A stretch of DNA of 64,000 nucleotides from positions 62,001-126,000 of the forward strand of contig BTQZ01000002.1 in NCBI GenBank assembly GCA_036986135.1, read 5' to 3'. The position numbers and the translations under genes are program-made. Numbering within the stretch: position 1 is the first letter of the stretch; every line of letters begins with the position of its first letter. Below are positions 42,217 through 50,196 of the stretch, one piece after another. Source of the DNA: JADFRG01 sp036986135 (GTDB taxonomy: Bacteria; Chloroflexota; Anaerolineae; Anaerolineales; E44-bin32). The notes under the pieces were generated by a model. It made no database searches and was not told the DNA's origin. It worked only from the letters and a program-made list of their open reading frames with translations.

Positions 42217-43146
42217 CTAGGGCCAGAAACCTAGGTAGAAACTGAGGCCCAGTCCGATTGCTACGAGGAGTAGAAGTACGACGCTGGCGGTCGCCAGCAG
42301 CAGGCCTGACCGCAGGCAGCCGTTGGAGCGCGCAGCGTCCTTATCCGGCACTTCGACGATAACTAGAGTGATATTGTCGTGTCCGCCCCGCGCCCTGGCC
42401 ATATCGACCAAGGCACGCGCGGCCTCCTCTGGAGAATGCTCGGACAACGCCTCCAATATCTCCTGATCATCCACGAGATCAGTCAGTCCGTCGGAGCAAA
42501 TTAAAATTTGGTCGTGAGCGGTCAGCTTCAGGCCTTGATTGGCTTCGGATGCTTCATCGCTTTCATCGGTAGATAGTCGCAACCGTGCGTCAGGTTTGGG
42601 ATCTTGATCGCCGCCCAGATGCCGGTGAAGCACGTGTGCATTTGGATGGTTTCGAGCCTCCTCCGGAGTCAAAATACCGTGATTGATGGCTTCCTGGACC
42701 CAGGTGTGATCAATAGATATCTGTTGGATCTCGCCGGACCGAATGAGATAGGTCCTGCTATCGCCAACTGAGACGGTATACAACCGGCGACCGACCACCA
42801 TCGCCGTAGCGATCGTGGAGCCCATGCCTTGCAGTGCTCCGTCCTGCATCGAAGATTTGGATATGGACCGACCCACACTGGTGATGGCTTTCGAGAGCTC
42901 CGTAACGGGGTCGTCGCCGCTGGCGTCAGCCATGGCACCGGAGACTTCATCCACCGAGATTTGCGCCGCCACTTCGCCCGCTTGATGGCCGCCGATCCCA
43001 TCGGCGACGATGGCCAGCGTAACCGGCATTTGGTCCGACTCTCGCTTGTAGTAGGTAACGGAGTAGCGGTCCTCGTTGATCTCCCGGGCCTCGCCCGGAT
43101 GAGACAAGGCGGCAACTGTAAGATGTGATTTATCGGTGGTGATCAT
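42217..43146 (-). CDS. PP2C-family serine/threonine phosphatase with C-terminal membrane anchor
   Basis: A 309-residue PPM phosphatase that dephosphorylates Ser/Thr proteins using two metal ions. Motifs: REINEDRYSV, VADGIGGHQAGEVA, GSTIATAMVVGRRLYTVSVGDSR, CSDGLTDLV and GGHDNITLVIV, so all metal Asp residues are kept. A single membrane helix ends the protein (about 285-305), holding the enzyme at the membrane. ATG in a 4-bp overlap with the VWA/FHA gene. No Ser/Thr kinase gene lies in the window. Confidence 0.92.
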   Translation of the reverse strand: MITTDKSHLTVAALSHPGEAREINEDRYSVTYYKRESDQMPVTLAIVADGIGGHQAGEVAAQISVDEVSGAMADASGDDPVTELSKAITSVGRSISKSSMQDGALQGMGSTIATAMVVGRRLYTVSVGDSRTYLIRSGEIQQISIDHTWVQEAINHGILTPEEARNHPNAHVLHRHLGGDQDPKPDARLRLSTDESDEASEANQGLKLTAHDQILICSDGLTDLVDDQEILEALSEHSPEEAARALVDMARARGGHDNITLVIVEVPDKDAARSNGCLRSGLLLATASVVLLLLVAIGLGLSFYLGFWP

Positions 43147-44945
43147 GCAGTGGGTGATCCCTCGTCCGGCGAGATCCGAATCTTTCGCGGAGGATGATCT
43201 CCAGGCAGCTGAAAGCGGAATTCTACACGTCCTAACTGAATATGATCGCCGTGCTGCAGGCGCTGTCCGGATTTTGGAACAAGCTCGTAATTGATCCAGG
43301 TCCCAGCGACGCTGCCCTGGTCCCGCAGCAAGTAATCGCCATCGGCTTGGCGGATCAGCCGCGCATGCATCCGCTCCACCGATGGATCGTCCAGAACGAT
43401 AGCAGCCAGTGATGCGTCTCTCCCAAGTACGACATCTACCCCGGTCAGCGGAACCGGGTCACCCGATGGTCGCAGTGGGATAAGCAGGGCTTCGGGAGGG
43501 CCAGTGCTTTGGAGCCTCATGCGCTGGACCGGGTTTAGCCGGACTCCGGCGGCGGGCTGCGGGAGCGGCGCACGCCGAATGAGAGTTGTGAGACCAATGA
43601 TGAGCACCATGCCTGCCACGATTACGGCCAGCACCGCCACCAGCGAATCCAACGCCGGGCGAAGAGCGGAGAGGCCTTCCTCCGGCCTGGAAACCACTAC
43701 TTGGACCGGATGCTCGATCGTACCTGCCTCCAGGCCGAGAGTATCCTCTACGAGGACTCTGAGAGTATGGGCGCCGCTCTGCCGGTACTCCGTTAGATCC
43801 CACTCGAATCGATCAAACGGCGCTACACGCCGCACGTCAACCACTTCATCGTCAACCAGCAATGAGCTCCGCTCAATACTGCGAGCATACCCGTCTGGGA
43901 ACGTGGTCAATATCTGGAGATCGAAGGAGGTCGGAGTCATATCCTCCACCCTCAGCTCTGGGTCATCTGTCTGTCGCACGATTTCGTTTGGCGGCTGAAT
44001 GAATGCCACTTCGGGAGGCCGTACGTCGATCTCATAGCGTATGGGTGGTGAGCTCGTCTGAAAACCGTCATCACTGACCTGGACCTGTATCAGATGGGTC
44101 CCTGGCGTATCTGCCTGTGAAGAGAATGTGACCTTGTATTGGAACCGCTGATCCAGTATGCGATCGGCGACCGCCCCCATTCCATCCTCCGGATCAAAGG
44201 CCAGAAACTCGCCGCCAGTGGACTCCGCAAGCTCCCTCAAGGGCTCAACTTCGGGTTGCTCCAGACCCTGCTCGTTGGAGAATAAGATCGAATAGATGGC
44301 GGTGCCAGAATCGTTCGCACGGGAGATAGCGTTCGCGATCGGTAGATCCCGCGGGGTTTCAATGAGTGGCGTCATGAATACAAGCGAGCTCGGAAGCGCC
44401 GCATCCTCCAGAGGATCAGCCGAGAAATCTAGCGCTAGCAGCAGCAAATCAAACCCGGATATGCTTCCTTCAAACGTTGGCTCCATTTGGTCCAGGGAGG
44501 CCGCAAGCTCGGCGGCCGAGTTGGAGTGCTGAATGAGCAAGCCGTCCGAGGTCAGCAGGCTGAGGTCGTCTATGCCGATCAAACTGGCATCTGGGTCGCG
44601 CCAATAATCGAGCAGTTCCTCCCTGGCGAGGTCGAATCGCGTCCGGCCGCGGGAGTCGCGCACACCTAGGCCGGGAGCGGTATTGATGACAAAAACCTGA
44701 CGGGTGCCGATCAATACCTCCTCGACTGCCAGGTCGCCCACCGGTCGCTCATCCTCGAGAATTTGGAAGTTGTCAGCGGTGAGGCCTGCAATGCGCCGGC
44801 CTGCTTCATCCGAAACACTTACCAGCAGGCTTATAGACGGGAAGGCCCGTGTATCCGGCTCGGACAGGCTGAGAGAGGGTTGAAGCTGAGCAGTTGGGCG
44901 GAGCGCTATAGCCAGGAGAAGGCTGAGACGCCCCCAGCGGTGCAT
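43143..44945 (-). CDS. VWA-like/FHA membrane protein
   Basis: A 600-residue protein with an N-terminal signal peptide and an extracytoplasmic VWA-like region (VFVINTAPGLGVRDSRGRTRF, MTPLIETPRDLPIA). An Ig-like part (about 270-420) and a membrane helix (about 433-455) follow. The cytoplasmic C-terminus is a phosphothreonine-binding FHA domain (VVLGRDASLAAIVLDDPSVE, MHARLI, and a glycine turn in DQGSVAGTWINYE). It probably links an external signal to phosphoprotein recognition and is coupled to the PP2C gene. A TGC-TAAAAT box ends six bases before the ATG, suggesting its own leaderless start besides readthrough from guaA. Confidence 0.8.
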   Translation of the reverse strand: MHRWGRLSLLLAIALRPTAQLQPSLSLSEPDTRAFPSISLLVSVSDEAGRRIAGLTADNFQILEDERPVGDLAVEEVLIGTRQVFVINTAPGLGVRDSRGRTRFDLAREELLDYWRDPDASLIGIDDLSLLTSDGLLIQHSNSAAELAASLDQMEPTFEGSISGFDLLLLALDFSADPLEDAALPSSLVFMTPLIETPRDLPIANAISRANDSGTAIYSILFSNEQGLEQPEVEPLRELAESTGGEFLAFDPEDGMGAVADRILDQRFQYKVTFSSQADTPGTHLIQVQVSDDGFQTSSPPIRYEIDVRPPEVAFIQPPNEIVRQTDDPELRVEDMTPTSFDLQILTTFPDGYARSIERSSLLVDDEVVDVRRVAPFDRFEWDLTEYRQSGAHTLRVLVEDTLGLEAGTIEHPVQVVVSRPEEGLSALRPALDSLVAVLAVIVAGMVLIIGLTTLIRRAPLPQPAAGVRLNPVQRMRLQSTGPPEALLIPLRPSGDPVPLTGVDVVLGRDASLAAIVLDDPSVERMHARLIRQADGDYLLRDQGSVAGTWINYELVPKSGQRLQHGDHIQLGRVEFRFQLPGDHPPRKIRISPDEGSPTA

Positions 44946-44965
44946 GTGCAGATTTTAGCACGAGG

Positions 44966-46489
44966 CTATTCCCATTCGATCGTCGCGGGCGGCTTGCTCG
45001 TGATGTCATAGACCACGCGATTAATGCCGGAGACCTCGTTGACGATCCGACCGCTGATCCGAGCAAGCAGGTCGTGTGGTAAGCGAGCCCAGTCGGCCGT
45101 CATGAAGTCCTCCGTTGCCACGACTCGCAAAGCAATCGTCTCGCCATAGGTGCGCCGGTCTCCCATCACACCCACCGATCGCACGGGCAAGAGCACGGCA
45201 AACGCCTGAGCCACTTCATGCGAGTGCAATTCGTCCGTAAGGATTCGGTCCGCCGCACGCAGCTGCTCGAGTCGAGTCTGCGTGACCTCGCCCAAGCACC
45301 TGATGGCGAGACCCGGGCCGGGGAACGGATGGCGCGCCAGCAGCTCGTCCGGCAAGCCGAGCTCACGGCCGACATTGCGGACCTCATCTTTAAAGAGGAA
45401 GCGCAGAGGTTCGACAATCGCGAAGTCCATGTCCGCCGGCAGCCCTCCCACGTTGTGATGGGTCTTGATCCGAGCCGCCACTTCACGATCTCTGCCGCTA
45501 GATTCAACGACATCCGGATAGATCGTGCCCTGCACTAGGAAGCGCGGCTGCTCGATACGCTCAGCAGCCTCTTCAAACACTCGAATGAACTGCTCGCCTA
45601 TAACCCGCCGCTTCTGCTCGGGATCGGTGACCCCAATCAGGCTGCCCAGAAATCTTTCAGAAGCATCAATTACCTGAAGTTGGCCGCCAAGCAGCGGAGT
45701 TAGGCTCGCCGCAACCATGGCCTGTTCGCCGCTGCGAAGCAAGCCCGTGTCCACAAACACACACTCGAGTCGCTCTCCCAGGGCTCGATAAGCTAGTACG
45801 GACGCCACAGCAGAATCGACGCCACCGCTCACAGCCGCGACCGCGCTTCCCTCGTCGACCTGCTGCTGAATGCTCCGAACGGCTTTAGGAACAATGGATG
45901 AAGGGGACCAGTCGGTGCTTGCCCCGCATATGTCCACTGCGAATCGGCGCAATATTTCGCCGCCCCCCAGCGTATGTTCGACCTCAGGGTGGAATTGCAG
46001 GCCATAAATCCGAGCGGCTTGATCACCCATTGCCGCGTGGGGCGAATTCTTCGAGCTGGCTATGACCTGAAATCCGCTGGGCAAAACATCCACACGGTCG
46101 CCGTGCGACATCCAGACCTGATGCGATCCAAATTCAAGAAGGCCGTCTACATCAACGACATGGATCTCCGCCGCTCCGTACTCGCGAGATTGGGCAGGAG
46201 CGACTTGCCCTCCCAGCGCGTCGGCGAGAGCCTGCATTCCGTAACAGATTCCCAGGATCGGTCGCCCAGACTCAAGAACGAAAGCAGGTATTCGAGGTGC
46301 CTTTTCTTCATAGATTGAGGCCGGTCCGCCAGACAGGATGTAGCCGGAAGGGTTTACGGCCAAAATATCTTCGGCGGGTGCGTCATACGGAAAGAGCTCA
46401 CAATAGACCTGAGCCTCTCGCACTCGGCGCGCGATCAGATGTGAGGTTTGGGATCCAAAGTCGAGGATGGCGATCGTGTCAATCATCAA
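44966..46489 (-). CDS. guaA: GMP synthase (glutamine-hydrolysing)
   Basis: A 507-residue GuaA converting XMP to GMP. The class I glutamine amidotransferase has nucleophile Cys in GICYGMQALA and the late His/Glu in LQFHPEVEHT. The ATP-pyrophosphatase P-loop is SGGVDSAVAS. The C-terminal dimerisation domain ends in the conserved PPATIEWE. It lies three bases after xpt, forming a purine salvage/synthesis unit. Confidence 0.97.
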   Translation of the reverse strand: MMIDTIAILDFGSQTSHLIARRVREAQVYCELFPYDAPAEDILAVNPSGYILSGGPASIYEEKAPRIPAFVLESGRPILGICYGMQALADALGGQVAPAQSREYGAAEIHVVDVDGLLEFGSHQVWMSHGDRVDVLPSGFQVIASSKNSPHAAMGDQAARIYGLQFHPEVEHTLGGGEILRRFAVDICGASTDWSPSSIVPKAVRSIQQQVDEGSAVAAVSGGVDSAVASVLAYRALGERLECVFVDTGLLRSGEQAMVAASLTPLLGGQLQVIDASERFLGSLIGVTDPEQKRRVIGEQFIRVFEEAAERIEQPRFLVQGTIYPDVVESSGRDREVAARIKTHHNVGGLPADMDFAIVEPLRFLFKDEVRNVGRELGLPDELLARHPFPGPGLAIRCLGEVTQTRLEQLRAADRILTDELHSHEVAQAFAVLLPVRSVGVMGDRRTYGETIALRVVATEDFMTADWARLPHDLLARISGRIVNEVSGINRVVYDITSKPPATIEWE

Positions 46490-46492
46490 GGA

Positions 46493-47068
46493 CTACTCAC
46501 CCTCAAATACGATCTTGCCCTCGCTCATATCGGTGATCACCGCCAGGGCTTCAATAGGTACTTCCAGATGGCCCAGCAGATCGCGGCCGCCCTCAAATTG
46601 CTTCTCGATCAAGGTGCCGATGCCGACCACCGAAGCCCCTGCCGCGCTGGCCAGCCGTACCAATCCCATGATGGTTTGGCCCGAGGCAAGGAAGTCATCT
46701 ATGATCAACACCCTTTCCTCGAGGCCCAAATACTCGGGCGAGACGATCAGCTCCACCGTCCGCCCCTTGGTGTGCGAAGGAGCCAGCGTCAGAAAAATCT
46801 GATCCGGCATGGTGATGGGTTTGGACTTCCGCGCGTAAACTACGGGCAAGCCTAGTTCGGCGGCCGTGGTCAAGGCAGGAGCGATGCCTGAAATCTCGGC
46901 CGTCAGTACTTTGGAGGCGGATACTCCGTGAAAGCGCTTTGCGAGCTCCTTTCCGCACGCAGCCATCAAGCCGGGATCGACCTGATGGTTGATGAATCCG
47001 TCGACTTTTAAGATGCCTCCGCCGAGGTTGGCGCCATCTTGCAGGATTCGCTGTTCGAGGAGTTTCAT
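46493..47068 (-). CDS. xpt: Xanthine phosphoribosyltransferase
   Basis: A 191-residue type I phosphoribosyltransferase making XMP from xanthine and PRPP. It starts MKLLEQRILQDG like other Xpt proteins and has the PRPP loop VLIIDDFLASGQT and the basic PVVYARKSKPITM stretch. The product XMP is the substrate of the downstream guaA. I see no recognisable purine riboswitch in the short divergent region towards lexA. Confidence 0.95.
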   Translation of the reverse strand: MKLLEQRILQDGANLGGGILKVDGFINHQVDPGLMAACGKELAKRFHGVSASKVLTAEISGIAPALTTAAELGLPVVYARKSKPITMPDQIFLTLAPSHTKGRTVELIVSPEYLGLEERVLIIDDFLASGQTIMGLVRLASAAGASVVGIGTLIEKQFEGGRDLLGHLEVPIEALAVITDMSEGKIVFEGE

Positions 47069-47157
47069 ATTCTTAATCGCAGTAGGGCTGCTCGATTTTA
47101 CAACCGGCGCAATGCGCGGCCAAGCTCAGCACAAGAATCGGATGGCGCACATTTCAC

Positions 47158-47186
47158 TTGACATAGAACGGATGTTCCGCTAGAAT
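47158..47186 (+). promoter_or_regulatory. lexA promoter with LexA operator in the spacer
   Basis: TTGACA (47158-47163), 17-base spacer, TAGAAT (47181-47186). The perfect operator GAAC-GGAT-GTTC (47166-47177) fills the spacer, and an imperfect second site GAAC-AAGC-GTGC follows at 47189-47200. This predicts SOS autoregulation. Confidence 0.85.
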
Positions 47187-47233
47187 ACGAACAAGCGTGC
47201 GGATTTCCGCGCAAGCTGCGCAAGGAGGCTGCA

Positions 47234-47884
47234 ATGGCTCGAGGCAAGCTGTCGGATCGCCAGCGCAAAATGCTCGATTTTATACGTATGTTCAGTCTGC
47301 AGAATGGTTATCCGCCTTCCATTCGAGAGATTGGGGCGGCGGTAGATATCTCGTCGACATCCGTTGTGAATTACAACCTGAACCGTCTGGTCGACCAGGG
47401 ATACCTGGATCGTGACCAGAATGTCTCACGTGGCCTTCGGCTAACGGAGAAACTCTCTTCGCAGGTGAGCGGCATTGTGCGCGTACCGCTGGTGGGCCGG
47501 ATCTTTGCCAGCGAGCCGGTGCCGATTCCGAGCTCCGATTCTCCGATGTTTGGGGCAGATGAGGCGATTGAGATCACGCAGGACTTGCTCAGCACCACGG
47601 AAGACCTCTTCGCGCTTGAGGTGAAGGGGGACTCGATGATCGACGCCATGATCAGCGAAGGGGATATTGTGGTTATGCAGCGGAGGTCGGAATGGTCGAA
47701 TGGGGACATGGTCGCGGTATGGCTCAAAGATAAGGAAGAGACCACGCTCAAGCATATCTATCGCGAGGGAAATACCGTGCGATTGCAGCCTGCCAATCCC
47801 ACCATGAAGCCGATCCTCATTGAGAACCCGGAGAATTTGGAAGTTCAGGGCAAGGTGATGCTTGTCCTGCGGCAGCTCGATTGA
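47234..47884 (+). CDS. lexA: LexA repressor
   Basis: A 216-residue SOS repressor. The N-terminal winged helix (SDRQRKMLDFIRMFSLQNGY, then PSIREIGAAVDISSTS) binds the operator. The C-terminal S24 peptidase domain has Ser134 in KGDSMIDAM and Lys173 in ETTLKHI for RecA-stimulated self-cleavage. The expected Ala-Gly cleavage site appears as Ala92-Ser93 (VGRIFASEP). An AAGGAGG Shine-Dalgarno precedes the ATG. Its promoter carries its own operator, and a terminator follows the gene. Confidence 0.96.
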   Translation: MARGKLSDRQRKMLDFIRMFSLQNGYPPSIREIGAAVDISSTSVVNYNLNRLVDQGYLDRDQNVSRGLRLTEKLSSQVSGIVRVPLVGRIFASEPVPIPSSDSPMFGADEAIEITQDLLSTTEDLFALEVKGDSMIDAMISEGDIVVMQRRSEWSNGDMVAVWLKDKEETTLKHIYREGNTVRLQPANPTMKPILIENPENLEVQGKVMLVLRQLD

Positions 47885-47914
47885 AGCTGTAGCCCGAGAA
47901 TTTATTGATGATGC

Positions 47915-47947
47915 CCAGCGATCCGCGGTCGCTGGTTTTCTGATTTG
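47915..47947 (+). terminator. Terminator after lexA
   Basis: A 7-bp stem CCAGCGA/TCGCTGG with a 7-base loop, followed by a TTTTC-TGATTT run. Confidence 0.7.
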
Positions 47948-48016
47948 GTCGCGCCCCACGAACCCAGGGAACTTGGATCCGAGTCCAGGCTTTTGCGGTG
48001 AGATGTCTCTCAGGAG

Positions 48017-48805
48017 CTAGGTGATGGAGGCTAGCTCAGCCCGGGCTTGCGCGATCTCAAGCTCAAGATCCTTGGCAATCTGACCCAGTAGGTCCTGGCC
48101 GGATTGGCGAGCCATACTCACATCGAGCTGAAGCTGGACCAGCGCCGAACCGGAAAGCTCATCCAGTTGCCGATTGAGTTTTGATATAAGTTGGGCAAGT
48201 CTCAGGACCTCAGCCGCCATTTCTGCCAGGATCTCTTCTCGAGACCGGGTCACTTTCTGGGGCGGACGATCGGGCCGCTGTTGCAGCTCGAGAAGGGCAT
48301 TGAGATCCTGTCCCTCGTACGCGGCATTGACCGCAGCCATCATCTCCTCCCGCCACTCCTTATCCTCCGCATCTGTGGTTAAATCTGGATGAAAGCGCTT
48401 GGCGAGCTCCCGGTACAGAGCTCTTAGCTCCGACTGCTCTGGCGGGGGAGCCGTGCGGGGCCGGACAGCCTGCGGCCTGCGGGGGGTCCAAGCGCGCTCA
48501 AATTGACGGACCACATCCGGCGCTTGCTCGAGGTCCTTTCCCCACTGGGCGCGCCGTTCGGCCGCGTGCCGCGATTTGTGTAGCTGGGCCTGTAGGTCGG
48601 CAAGCTGACGTTCGAGTGGCCGGATACGTACCTCGAGCTTTCTCTCGAATTCCGCTAGAGATACGCGCATATCGAAGAGCTCGAGCTCCAACTCGGCTAC
48701 GGTTTCCTGTCGCTTGGAGATTATGGCCCGCAGGGATCTTAGTTCGGGATCAGTGGCTTCGCGGATCGCACTGGAAAGCGAGGGTCGATTTCGGCGACCG
48801 AACAT
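48017..48805 (-). CDS. Coiled-coil protein with a J-domain
   Basis: A 262-residue protein. Residues about 10-90 form a long charged helix typical of coiled coil (ISKRQETVAELELELFDM). Residues about 120-170 are a DnaJ-type J domain (ELRALYRELAKRFHPDLTTD) with the HPD tripeptide that stimulates Hsp70 ATPase. The C-terminal third is again helical. It is probably an Hsp70 co-chaperone with a specialised client; the client is unknown. No other chaperone genes are close. Confidence 0.8.
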   Translation of the reverse strand: MFGRRNRPSLSSAIREATDPELRSLRAIISKRQETVAELELELFDMRVSLAEFERKLEVRIRPLERQLADLQAQLHKSRHAAERRAQWGKDLEQAPDVVRQFERAWTPRRPQAVRPRTAPPPEQSELRALYRELAKRFHPDLTTDAEDKEWREEMMAAVNAAYEGQDLNALLELQQRPDRPPQKVTRSREEILAEMAAEVLRLAQLISKLNRQLDELSGSALVQLQLDVSMARQSGQDLLGQIAKDLELEIAQARAELASIT

Positions 48806-48880
48806 CCGTTGGATTGTACACGAAGCGCCGCCCTAGGATCTCACCCGATGATTCTTGCGTGAGGCGAATCGGGAAGGAGC

Positions 48881-49323
48881 TTATAGGTGGGCGGATGCTT
48901 TCCAAAGGTCGGGGAACAGGGCCCGCTCTTGGGCAAGCGCCTCGGCGGGGGCAAGCTCGATTCCTGCCTGCAGTAGCCGTTTGACGCTGCGAACAGCATC
49001 AGGATCTCTCTGCGTGATCTCCTCGGCAACCAGGGAAGCGATTCTAGTGCCTTTAGCGCGTCTCCCATTGTTCCCACCAGTCGAGCGCCGTCCAGTCGAT
49101 TGGCCTACTTGTCGAGCTCATACAGATCGCCGCCGGCACAAAACGTGCCATTAGCCCCGGTCACGATCAAGACCCGCAAATCGGGCTCCTCGTGCGCTGA
49201 GCTCACAGCGGAAGAAAAACTTTCCATCGCCTCCCAATTGAGCGCATTGTGCAGGTGAGGCCGGTTGATGGTCAGTGGGCCAACGCTGGTGGAAGTCCTC
49301 TCAAACAGAATGCTGGTTGTCAA
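48881..49323 (-). pseudogene. Enoyl-CoA hydratase/isomerase remnant (internal deletion and frameshift)
   Basis: From TTG 49323 (AAGGAG seven bases upstream) the frame gives a normal crotonase N-terminus (LTINRPHLHNALNWEAM, then VLIVTGANGTFCAGGDLYELD) and hits a TAG at 49105. Past that stop the same frame still reads LDGARLVGTMGDALKALESLP, a familiar crotonase helix. A second frame then gives a typical crotonase C-terminus (EEITQRDPDAVRSVKRLLQA) to TAA 48881. The central third of the usual 260-residue enzyme is missing. A gene broken by one nonsense codon and one large deletion fits best. Confidence 0.8.
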
Positions 49324-49366
49324 AAAGAAGCTCTCCTTGACCCGCTCTGGTATACTCGTCGCCGGT

Positions 49367-49442
49367 CGGGGTGTGGCGCAGTTGGAAGCGCGCCGCGTTT
49401 GGGACGCGGAGGTCGGCGGTTCAAGTCCGCCCACCCCGACCA
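49367..49442 (+). tRNA. tRNA-Pro (TGG)
   Basis: A cloverleaf with acceptor stem CGGGGTG/CACCCCG, anticodon loop TTTGGGA (anticodon TGG), T-arm GGCGGTTCAAGTCCGCC, and encoded CCA. An extended -10 like TGG-TATACT (49348-49356) precedes it. Confidence 0.95.
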
Positions 49443-49500
49443 TCTCAGTACCCCGTAGGCGCAACTTATCTAAATAACCCGGATTCATCGAGAAGGTGCG

Positions 49501-49824
49501 GTGCGCGGTAGGCGGAGTTCGATCGCGAAGACCCAAATCGATCTGGTGCTTGTCAGCGCGCGTTACGAGCCGGAAACAAGGAGGCTGATTTTCGCGCGGG
49601 GTTTCGCGCGCCGCGGGCAAGTGTGGACGGACATCAAGCTTTTTGACCGCGCAAACCTTGTCGAGGGCTTGAAGAAGGGCCAGAATATCGTGACGGGCCG
49701 GAGCTCAACCCTTGCAGGCGATTTCGATAACCTCTCTCCCGTGCACTTGGGCTCGGAAGAGCAACTCCTTGCCGGAGGGATGAGCGCGCACGCCGGTGAC
49801 GACTTGGGGCTTCCTATCCTTTAG
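49501..49824 (+). CDS. Conserved protein of unknown function
   Basis: A 107-residue soluble protein starting at GTG 49501 with AAGGTGCG upstream. It has a clean alternating strand/helix pattern (IDLVLVSARYEPETRRLIFA; QVWTDIKLFDRANLVEGLKK) and ends DDLGLPIL. Its codon pattern looks like real coding sequence and it fills the gap between tRNA-Pro and tRNA-Gly. I recall similar short proteins in other Chloroflexota but know no function. Confidence 0.55.
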   Translation: MRGRRSSIAKTQIDLVLVSARYEPETRRLIFARGFARRGQVWTDIKLFDRANLVEGLKKGQNIVTGRSSTLAGDFDNLSPVHLGSEEQLLAGGMSAHAGDDLGLPIL

Positions 49825-49901
49825 TGATCTATCCGCGATTGCGGCGTCAGATATGCAGATTGGTCCGCGTGGTAGAATGCCCGCGCTTCCTCTCCCTTCA
49901 A

Positions 49902-49976
49902 GCGGGCATAGCTCAGTTGGTAGAGCGCGGGCCTTCCAAGCCCGATGCACGGGTTCGAATCCCGTTGCCCGCTCCA
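49902..49976 (+). tRNA. tRNA-Gly (TCC)
   Basis: Acceptor GCGGGCA/TGCCCGC, anticodon loop CTTCCAA (anticodon TCC), T-arm ACGGGTTCGAATCCCGT, CCA encoded. A TAGAAT box lies at 49873-49878. Confidence 0.95.
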
Positions 49977-49987
49977 TTTTAGGGAAC

Positions 49988-50063
49988 GGGCCCGTAGCTC
50001 AGTGGTTAGAGCGGCCGGCTCATAACCGGTTGGTCGCAGGTTCGAGTCCTGCCGGGCCCACCA
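49988..50063 (+). tRNA. tRNA with CAT anticodon (Met elongator or Ile2)
   Basis: Acceptor GGGCCCG/CGGGCCC, anticodon loop CTCATAA (anticodon CAT), T-arm CAGGTTCGAGTCCTG, CCA encoded. Identity between elongator Met and lysidine-modified Ile2 cannot be settled by eye; it is not the initiator type. Confidence 0.9.
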
Positions 50064-50067
50064 AATA

Positions 50068-50089
50068 CCCGCCTTCTGGCGGGCCTTTT
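50068..50089 (+). terminator. Terminator after the tRNA pair
   Basis: CCCGCC-TTCT-GGCGGG stem-loop followed by CCTTTT. Confidence 0.8.
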
Positions 50090-50196
50090 ATTGCTCAATC
50101 GCACAGATAGCGATCTGCTCGGAAATAGGAATCAAGGGGAGGGGGGAGTTCGGTTTTAGGTGTGCGAGAATAGGCGGGCACAGGTGAAATCAGCGC

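Noticed and set aside
49105..49620. Intact 171-residue gene on the minus strand
   Set aside because: Its N-terminal part is the complement of tRNA-Pro and of the gene at 49501. Only the last third is coding-like, and it is part of the crotonase remnant.
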